Shown here in pieces: positions 58,400 through 64,000 of a stretch of 64,000 bases of DNA (within the stretch, counting starts at the first letter, position 1; every line of letters starts with the position of its first letter). The notes below the pieces were generated by a model. That model was given only the letters and a program-made list of their open reading frames with translations. It made no database searches and had not been told where the DNA came from. The DNA lies in assembly GCA_028821195.1 (NCBI GenBank), contig JAPPHB010000032.1, forward strand, positions 1 to 64,000. Reading direction: 5' to 3'. The stretch is from Gammaproteobacteria bacterium (GTDB lineage: Bacteria > Gemmatimonadota > Gemmatimonadetes > Longimicrobiales > Gaopeijiaceae). A program made the position numbers and the translations under genes.

Positions 58400-60850
58400 C
58401 TACCGAAAGCCCGCGCGAACGCCGATGCTGGGCGTGAATCCGAGCGTCGTGACGTCCGTGACGAGCATCGGCAGGTCGGTCAGGTCGAATTGGCGATACC
58501 ACACGTTGTTGCGGCCGTAGACGTTGAAGACGGACAGGTTCAGCTCGTAGAAGAACTCGCGCACCTCGAAGCGTCGGCTCGCGGCCAGATCGAGCCGGTG
58601 ATAGGCGGGCAGGCGCTCGCCGTTCTTCGAACCGACGTGGATGTAGTTGAGGGTGCGCCCTTCCAGCAGCGTGATCGGGTACTGGGCTTCGGGCACCGTG
58701 TACGGCTTGCCGGACCCGTAGACCCATCCGCCGGTCAGCGTCCAACGCCCAAGCTGGTAGCTGCCGACGGCCTTGACCTCGTGGCGCTGGTCGTGGCTCG
58801 CGGGAAACGGGAGCCCGTCGTTGAACCCGGCCAGCTCGTGCTCGACGTTCGCGAGCGTATAGCCGACCCACCCGGTGAGCGGGCCACGCTTCTTCTGCGC
58901 CAGCAGCTCGATGCCCCGGGCCGTGCCCGTGCCCTCGAAGAAGAGCTCGGCGAGTTGCTGACCGGGCGCCCGCCGCGACCGGGTCGAGAACTGTGCGACC
59001 CCTCCCAGGTCGCGCACGTAGGCTTCGACGTCGAACAGGTAGTCGTCGGTTTCGTAGCCGATGCCCGCGATCCAGTGTTCGGCGGAAGACGGCGCGATGT
59101 TGTCGCCGGCGAGGACCCAGAAGTCGCGGCTTCCCTCCAGGATGTCCTCGTTCTCGACCCGCTTCACGAACTGGTTGTAGCGGCCCCAGGCGCCGGTCAG
59201 GGAGAGCTCGCCGGTGAGGGAGTAGCGCGCCGACGCGCGCGGTTCCCAGTAGGTCTGCCCCGTCCCGTCGTAGCTGGTCACCCGAAGCCCTGCGGTCAGG
59301 TCGGCGCGCGCGGAGGGCGTCCAGGAATGCTGGAGATACCCGGCCGTGAGGTTGCTCTCGGCATCCAGGTTCAGGGTCTGCGCCGAATCGCCCCGCAGAC
59401 GGGTCAGGGCGTACCCGACGTCGCTCCGGGTGAATTGGGCGCCGAACCCGATCTCGGAGGACGGGAAGGGCCGCCAGGTGTTGTCCAGGCGGGCGGTCAG
59501 GTCCTTGACGCGGTTGTCTTCGTCGAACCCGCGCGCGAACTGCGACGAGGCCACGTCGAGGGTCGCCTCGGAAAAATACTGCGAGTACGCGAACAGGGCG
59601 TCCGTCGCCAGCCGGCTGCCCCACTGCCTTGCCCAGCGCCCGCTCACACCGCGGTTGCCCCAGTTGGAGAGGTCCGCCCTGTCCGGGGTCAGCCGGGTGT
59701 CACCCGCGGGGGTCGTGATCTCCTGGGCCGGGGTCGACTTGTCCAGGCGGTCTTCTCCGCCGTAGACGGAGAGGGTAAGGACATCGCTCGAGGTGGGCAG
59801 GAAGGTGAGCTTCGAGTTCAGGTCGTAGAAGTAGAAGTCGGGCTCGAAGGTCTGCTGCTGGAAGTTGCCGAAGCGGCCGAAACCGCCTGCGGGACCGCCG
59901 CGCGGGGTCGGCAGCCCGGCGTCTGCGTCGTCGGCTCCCTCCAGGGTTCCGAAGATGTCGTTGTACAGGCCGGTTCGCATCAGATCGGTGTAGGACCGGC
60001 GCGCCGAGACCAGCCACGACCCTTTCCCGCCGAGCGGGACTTCGGTCACGGCGCGGGCGCTCAGGAGATTGAGCCCGCCCGAAATGCGGAATTCCTCCGG
60101 GTTGCCCGACTTGCCGACCATCTCGACGACGCTGGACGTCCGCCCTCCGTACTGCGCGGGAAAGCCCCCCTTGAAGAGGCGAACGTCCTGGACGGCATCC
60201 GAATTGAACGCGCTGAACACCCCGAAGAAGTGGTCCACATGGTAGACGGTCATGCCGTCCAGAAGCACCAGGTTCTCGTCGGGCGTCCCTCCGCGCACGA
60301 AGAGACCGGAGGTGGCGTCGTTGGTGCCGCTCACACCCGGAAGAAGCTGCAGCGCTCGGAAGACGTCGGTTTCCCCGAGCGAGGGCAGCGTCCCCAGCCG
60401 CTGGGGCGAAAGCGCGATCTGTCCCGCCGCCTCTCCCTGCGCAACGATGTCGGTCGCGGTGGTCGCGGTCACGGTCACACCGTCGATCTCGATGGCGCGT
60501 GGCACGAGCAGGACCGAAAGCTCGCGGCCCGTATCGGCATCGAGCGCGATCTCCCGGGTCTCGTAGCCCAGGTGCTCCACCCGCAGGACGCGGTTCGTCT
60601 CGGCGGGCAGGCCGATCAGGACGAAGCGGCCGAACTCGTTGGTGAATGCCCGGAACGCGTGATCGTCCACGGACACCAGCACGTTGGGCAGCACCTCGTT
60701 GCTGACCGAGTCCCGTACCGTGCCGACCAGATCCACCTGCCCCGCGGCCGGACTCGCGCCCCAGGCAAGACTTGCAGCAATCAGAGCCAGCGCGCGGCCG
60801 AACGGCCCGGTCTTCGGCAGGCTCGCCGGTATGACGTTCCCCCACCTCAT
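58400..60850 (-). CDS. TonB-dependent receptor with carboxypeptidase-regulatory-like N-domain
   Basis: The 816-residue outer-membrane product has a signal peptide (LALIAASLAWGASPAAGQ). A carboxypeptidase-regulatory-like domain follows (VDLVGTVRDSVSNEVLPNVLVSVDD), then a plug (LGETDVFRALQLLPGVSG, LFVRGGTPDENLVLLDGM) and a 22-strand-type barrel ending in GVRAGFR. It probably imports a siderophore, peptide, oligosaccharide or vitamin, driven by TonB; the substrate cannot be read. A strong GAGGAGGGGGG precedes the ATG. The paired lipoprotein downstream suggests a Bacteroidota-style import unit. The upstream gene is mtaB, 95 bases away. Confidence 0.92.
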   Translation of the reverse strand: MRWGNVIPASLPKTGPFGRALALIAASLAWGASPAAGQVDLVGTVRDSVSNEVLPNVLVSVDDHAFRAFTNEFGRFVLIGLPAETNRVLRVEHLGYETREIALDADTGRELSVLLVPRAIEIDGVTVTATTATDIVAQGEAAGQIALSPQRLGTLPSLGETDVFRALQLLPGVSGTNDATSGLFVRGGTPDENLVLLDGMTVYHVDHFFGVFSAFNSDAVQDVRLFKGGFPAQYGGRTSSVVEMVGKSGNPEEFRISGGLNLLSARAVTEVPLGGKGSWLVSARRSYTDLMRTGLYNDIFGTLEGADDADAGLPTPRGGPAGGFGRFGNFQQQTFEPDFYFYDLNSKLTFLPTSSDVLTLSVYGGEDRLDKSTPAQEITTPAGDTRLTPDRADLSNWGNRGVSGRWARQWGSRLATDALFAYSQYFSEATLDVASSQFARGFDEDNRVKDLTARLDNTWRPFPSSEIGFGAQFTRSDVGYALTRLRGDSAQTLNLDAESNLTAGYLQHSWTPSARADLTAGLRVTSYDGTGQTYWEPRASARYSLTGELSLTGAWGRYNQFVKRVENEDILEGSRDFWVLAGDNIAPSSAEHWIAGIGYETDDYLFDVEAYVRDLGGVAQFSTRSRRAPGQQLAELFFEGTGTARGIELLAQKKRGPLTGWVGYTLANVEHELAGFNDGLPFPASHDQRHEVKAVGSYQLGRWTLTGGWVYGSGKPYTVPEAQYPITLLEGRTLNYIHVGSKNGERLPAYHRLDLAASRRFEVREFFYELNLSVFNVYGRNNVWYRQFDLTDLPMLVTDVTTLGFTPSIGVRAGFR

Positions 60851-60945
60851 CCCCCCTCCTCGTCTCCAGGTCTACTGCCCTTCCCGTTGAGGGAGACGAT
60901 GCCCGGGCCCGAAAGGGTTGCTCTGGCCGGCGGGCCTGAGGGGGA

Positions 60946-62316
60946 TCAGTTCACGGCGGCGACCAGCTCTCCGTCGCGAAGCTCGAGGACGGAACGGAAG
61001 CGGTCGCCGGGGCTCGCGTGGCCGTCGATCCGGGTGCGCAGGTAGTCGCCGGTGACGCCCGCTATCCGCTCCCGCGAGCCCTCCACCACGATGTCCGCGA
61101 CGGTTCCCACCCGGCCGCGCCGGTAGCGCTCGTTCTTGCCCACCGCCATCTCCCGGAGTACTCGAGAGCGCGCCGCAGCGACATCGCCCGGCACCCGATC
61201 CGGCAGCTCGGCGGCCGCGGTTCCCGGCCGGACGGAGAACGGGAACACGTGGAGGTAGGTGTACGGAAGCTCTTCGACCAGCCCGCGGGTCTCCTCGAAC
61301 TCTTTCTCGCCCTCCCCCGGGAAGCCGACGATGATGTCGGCGCCGAGCCCCAGCGGTCCCATCCTCCCGGCGATCTCAAGGACCCGGCGGCGATACGCCG
61401 CGCGCGTGTGCCAGCGCCGCATGAGCCTCAACACCTTGTCGGAACCGCTCTGCAGGGGGACATGCAGATGAGGGGCCAGGCGCCTCCCCGAATCGGCGAG
61501 CAACGCCAGCAGGGCGTCGTCGATCTCGGTTGCCTCGATGGATGAGAGCCGGATGCGGACCGGCACGGCGTCCAGCAGCAGGGCGCAGAGCTCCGCCAGC
61601 GTGCTGCGCGGCTCCAGATCCCTCCCGTAGTGCCCGATGTGGATGCCGGTGATCACGAGTTCGGGATGGACGCGCGCCAGCGCCCGGGCTTCCGTCACCA
61701 CGTCGGCGGGCGGGCGTGACACGGAGGCGCCCCGGGCCAGCCGAGTGGCGCAGAACGAGCACTTGCGGTCGCACCCGTCCTGCACCTTGAGCCAGGCCCG
61801 GGTGCCTCTCTCATTGCGCAGCAGGGGGCCGTCCCCGCCCGACGGTGGGCCGAAGGCCGGAACCAGCGCCGCGAGGTGGCTCGCCAGCGCACTCGCGTCC
61901 TGCCCCGGCACCACGCCGTCCACCTCCGGCATGCTCCGGTAATCGTCCTCGCGCAGGACGGCCGAACAGCCCGCCACCAGGATGCGCGCGCCGGGGTTCT
62001 CCCGCCTCAGCCGGCGCACCAGCCGGCGGGCTTCGGCATCCGCCTGGTTGGTGACCGTGCAGGTGTTCACCACCAGCGCATCCGCCTCGCCGGGCCGAGC
62101 GACGGTGCGGGCGCCCCCTACCTCCAGTTCCTGGCGCATGCGCTCGGTGTCGTACTGGTTGGCCCGGCACCCGAAGGTGTGGAACCAGACGGCGGGCTTC
62201 GCCTGCGCGCTGCGTCCGCGGACCTCGGAACGGACCGGCAACTGCCTCAACGATCCGCCGGGATCGAGCAGGCCGCCGGCGCGGGTTCGCCCGGGACGGC
62301 GTCCGGTGAGCGCCAC
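60946..62316 (-). CDS. mtaB: tRNA (t6A37) methylthiotransferase MtaB
   Basis: This radical-SAM enzyme adds a methylthio group to t6A37 in tRNA. The 456-residue product has the N-terminal iron-sulfur cysteines in HTFGCRANQYDTE, VNTCTVTNQADAEARR and VAGCSAV, the radical SAM CDRKCSFC motif and the GADIIVGFPGE and LHVPLQSGSDKVL segments. A TRAM-like C-terminal domain ends with RFRSVLELRDGELVAAVN. About 40 residues precede the first conserved strand, so the start could be internal. The tRNA target is inferred from the MtaB branch; the sequence does not exclude a MiaB-type role. Confidence 0.9.
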   Translation of the reverse strand: MALTGRRPGRTRAGGLLDPGGSLRQLPVRSEVRGRSAQAKPAVWFHTFGCRANQYDTERMRQELEVGGARTVARPGEADALVVNTCTVTNQADAEARRLVRRLRRENPGARILVAGCSAVLREDDYRSMPEVDGVVPGQDASALASHLAALVPAFGPPSGGDGPLLRNERGTRAWLKVQDGCDRKCSFCATRLARGASVSRPPADVVTEARALARVHPELVITGIHIGHYGRDLEPRSTLAELCALLLDAVPVRIRLSSIEATEIDDALLALLADSGRRLAPHLHVPLQSGSDKVLRLMRRWHTRAAYRRRVLEIAGRMGPLGLGADIIVGFPGEGEKEFEETRGLVEELPYTYLHVFPFSVRPGTAAAELPDRVPGDVAAARSRVLREMAVGKNERYRRGRVGTVADIVVEGSRERIAGVTGDYLRTRIDGHASPGDRFRSVLELRDGELVAAVN

Positions 62317-62447
62317 GCGGACGCTATGGGAAGATGTCGTTGTGTCATGGAATCAGTCTCGGGGATTGGGTCGGTCATCCTGGCACAACGATGGGCTAGT
62401 CCGGGATGCGTGAACAGGATGATGGAGCGGGACACCTACGGGAAGTT

Positions 62448-62463
62448 GACGGGCATACCCGTC
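62448..62463. promoter_or_regulatory. inverted repeat overlapping a -35-like TTGACG
   Basis: GACGGG-CATA-CCCGTC is a perfect 6-bp dyad that overlaps the hexamer TTGACG (62446-62451). It lies in the 219-base gap between mtaB (minus) and the small lipoprotein gene (plus). The match at -10 distance is weak. It could be a repressor site for the lipoprotein gene. Confidence 0.35.
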
Positions 62464-62535
62464 CTTGGAAAGGTTGCAGTCTGAGCCGTACACTTGGCCT
62501 GTACCGTGATGACGGACAAGGAAGGGGGGAATCCC

Positions 62536-63144
62536 ATGTATGAAATGCGATCCGGACGCGCCGTCGGTTCTCTGCTCGTAGCTCTCATCCTGCCGGGACT
62601 CGCTGGCTGCGCAGGCGATATGCAGACGGCAACTACCGCCCAGATCAATCAAGCCGCCTTCTGGCAGGAGCTAACGGCTCACTGCGGATCCTCCTACGCA
62701 GGTCGGGCAACCCTGGCTCCGGCAGGAGACACGGTCGTCGAGGGCAGAAACCTGGTGATGCACGTCATGGAATGCGGGGAGAACGAGATTCGCATCCCCT
62801 TCCACGTGGACGACAACCGATCACGCACATGGGTTCTCACGCGCTCCGATTCCTCCCTGGCCCTGGCGCACGACCACCGGCACGAGGACGGTACGCCGGA
62901 GAGCAACTCGGGCTACGGAGGCGAGACGGTTCTACCCGGTACAACTCGGTCTCAGGCGTTTCCAGCCGACCGCCCCGCCGGTGAACTCGAGCATCCGAAC
63001 GACACCAACGTGTGGACCATGGAGTTCGAGCGCGAAGATCGCTTCGTGTACAGCTTCCATCGAACAGGCACCGATCGCCGCTATCGTATCGAGTTCGACT
63101 TGACGGAAACGGTTGCTACCCCGCCACCACCCTGGGGAAGATGA
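62536..63144 (+). CDS. small lipoprotein of unknown function
   Basis: The 202-residue product starts MYEMRSGRAVGSLLVALILPGLAGC, with a good lipobox (LAGC) and GGGGGG upstream. A longer in-frame start would put 14 residues before this. The mature protein has two cysteines (HCGSSYAGRA and MECGENEIR), a His-rich region (DHRHEDG) and a C-terminal strand with FEREDRFVYSFHRTGTDRRYRIEFD. The HDxRHEDG-type segment suggests metal binding, but I do not recognise the family. It probably sits in the envelope. A strong hairpin begins immediately after the stop codon. Confidence 0.8.
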   Translation: MYEMRSGRAVGSLLVALILPGLAGCAGDMQTATTAQINQAAFWQELTAHCGSSYAGRATLAPAGDTVVEGRNLVMHVMECGENEIRIPFHVDDNRSRTWVLTRSDSSLALAHDHRHEDGTPESNSGYGGETVLPGTTRSQAFPADRPAGELEHPNDTNVWTMEFEREDRFVYSFHRTGTDRRYRIEFDLTETVATPPPPWGR

Positions 63145-63175
63145 GCGCAATCGGCAGAACTCTCGGCGATTGCGC
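63145..63175. terminator. 9-bp hairpin after the small lipoprotein gene
   Basis: GCGCAATCG (63145-63153) and CGATTGCGC (63167-63175) form a perfect stem around a 13-base loop, starting right after the stop codon. It lies between convergent genes. No U-run follows. Confidence 0.7.
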
Positions 63176-63198
63176 GCCGCCGGCCGCGAAGCCAGGTC

Positions 63199-64000
63199 CT
63201 ACTTGAGGATTTTGCCCCCCTTTATGACACGCACGGGGTTGCGCAATGCCATCATGTCCATCAGCGGGTTGCCGTCCACCACAATGATGTCCGCGAGCTT
63301 CCCGGGCTCCACTGTGCCGAGTTCATCGTCGATCTCGAGCAGTTCGGCCCCGTTTCGGGTCGCCGCAGTCAGAACGTGCATGGGGTCCATTCCGTAGTCC
63401 ACCCACAACTTCATCTGCTGCCACATCGCTTCGTAGTGGAAGTTCATGGGAGTGCCGGAATCGGTGCCGAGGGCGATGTTGGCTCCTGCATTGTACAGCT
63501 GCATGAGCTTGTCACGGTAGGGCGCGGGATTCCCCTTGCCTCCGCGAAAGTACCCCAGTCGTTGGAAGTGGTCCAACGACCCGCGGACATCCGCGTAGAG
63601 GTCTTCGGGCAGGAATTCCTTCAGCAGGGGGTTGTCCAGTCGCTCAGGGAACTGAAGTGTCCAGTAGTATATGGGGCCCCCGTTCCAGGTCGGCACGATC
63701 CAGGTTCCGCTATCGACGATCAGCCGGATCGATTCCTCCTCGATGTAGTTCTTGGAACCTCCGGGAAAATGCTCGATGGAGTTGACGCCCGCCTCCACGT
63801 CGGCCCGGATGCGCTCCACCGCTCCCCCGTGGGTGGCCACCGTCTTTCCGCGCCGGTGCGCCTCCTCCACGATCACCTTCAGATCCTCCGGGAAGATGAT
63901 TCCCCAGGGCTTCAACAGGTCCGCGCCCCCTTCGATGATGTCGATCGCCGCCTGCCGGGCCTCCTCGACGCTGTTGACCTTGACCTGGAAGTACTCGTCG
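63199..64000 (-). CDS. amidohydrolase, truncated at the window edge
   Basis: The minus-strand frame is open to the end of the window, so the N-terminus is missing. The 266 or so visible residues include GADLLKPWG, THGGAVERIRADVEAGVNSIEHFPGG with histidine ligands, NIALGTDSGTPMNF with the conserved aspartate and a C-terminal GTVEPGKLADIIVVDGNP...VIKGGKIL tail. This is the pattern of secreted imidazolonepropionase/prolidase-like amidohydrolases (PHP-unrelated, Zn-dependent), often acting on small cyclic amides or peptides. The 5' end and any signal peptide lie beyond position 64000. The sequence is convergent with the small lipoprotein gene. Confidence 0.85.
   Translation of the reverse strand, partial: DEYFQVKVNSVEEARQAAIDIIEGGADLLKPWGIIFPEDLKVIVEEAHRRGKTVATHGGAVERIRADVEAGVNSIEHFPGGSKNYIEEESIRLIVDSGTWIVPTWNGGPIYYWTLQFPERLDNPLLKEFLPEDLYADVRGSLDHFQRLGYFRGGKGNPAPYRDKLMQLYNAGANIALGTDSGTPMNFHYEAMWQQMKLWVDYGMDPMHVLTAATRNGAELLEIDDELGTVEPGKLADIIVVDGNPLMDMMALRNPVRVIKGGKILK

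Noticed and set aside
1-64000. CRISPR array, prophage, insertion sequence or rRNA operon
   Set aside because: No regularly spaced direct repeats, transposase, integrase or rRNA sequence was seen anywhere in the window.

Overview
The window is GC-rich and gene-dense, with no intergenic stretch above about 250 bases. Its gene content fits a Gram-negative, free-living or host-associated member of the Gemmatimonadota. The signs are a TonB receptor paired with a DUF4249-type lipoprotein, DUF2723 glycosyltransferase-like and peptidase/propeller/barrel outer-membrane proteins, a four-cysteine YggX-like protein, an E1 alpha/beta fusion, class II ribonucleotide reductase and plant-type LRR lipoproteins. 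The taxonomic call is an inference from gene content. No rRNA, CRISPR, insertion sequence or prophage was seen.

Layout. (1) 147-10971, minus strand: a housekeeping run read pyk - phnP-like - pgi - YtxH protein - L,D-transpeptidase - smpB - TPR lipoprotein - pyrD - pyrF - small secreted protein - cysS - tRNA-Thr(UGU). Many junctions are 4-base stop/start overlaps, which suggests translational coupling. (2) 11180-13713: rnd and a small unknown gene on plus, a YteA/DksA-like gene on minus, then a YggX-like gene on plus. (3) 13760-22937, minus: rocD, a nitrilase, an M28/QC-like lipoprotein, nrdJ and a large secreted peptidase-propeller-barrel protein. A plus-strand unknown follows, then a dense palindromic element, then the muropeptide-recycling pair anmK/murQ on minus. 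(4) 26078-36685, plus: two tandem paralogous LRR-metzincin lipoproteins, a calcineurin-like phosphoesterase lipoprotein, an APC transporter and an aldo/keto reductase-Rid fusion. (5) 36666-46224, minus: ccdA, a phospholipase D-type synthase, agmatinase, a Fur-family regulator, an unknown, a DHH nanoRNase-like protein, a PHP phosphoesterase, coaE, a VTT membrane protein, a short conserved-looking protein and acetoacetyl-CoA synthetase. (6) 46399-52309, plus: a secreted amidohydrolase, a thioredoxin-like DUF255 protein and an E1 alpha/beta fusion. (7) 52358-62316, minus: MoeZ-like sulfurtransfer protein, DUF2723 protein, a beta-barrel/TPR-like protein, a DUF4249 lipoprotein, a TonB receptor and mtaB. 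The window ends with a small lipoprotein on plus and a 5'-truncated amidohydrolase on minus.

How the genes fit together. The first block joins glycolysis (pgi, pyk), pyrimidine synthesis (pyrD, pyrF), translation (cysS, smpB, tRNA) and envelope upkeep (L,D-transpeptidase, TPR lipoprotein). anmK and murQ recycle cell-wall amino sugars. The envelope-facing genes (LRR-metzincins, gluzincin barrel, TonB receptor/DUF4249 set, M28 lipoprotein, secreted amidohydrolases) suggest an organism that digests and imports external peptides or organic matter.

The most unusual items are the tandem LRR-metzincin pair, which differ by one LRR unit; the GTTGC/GCAAC multi-palindrome at 23604-23707; the AKR-Rid fusion whose Rid half lacks the usual arginine; and the strong hairpins without U-tracts at several convergent gene junctions.
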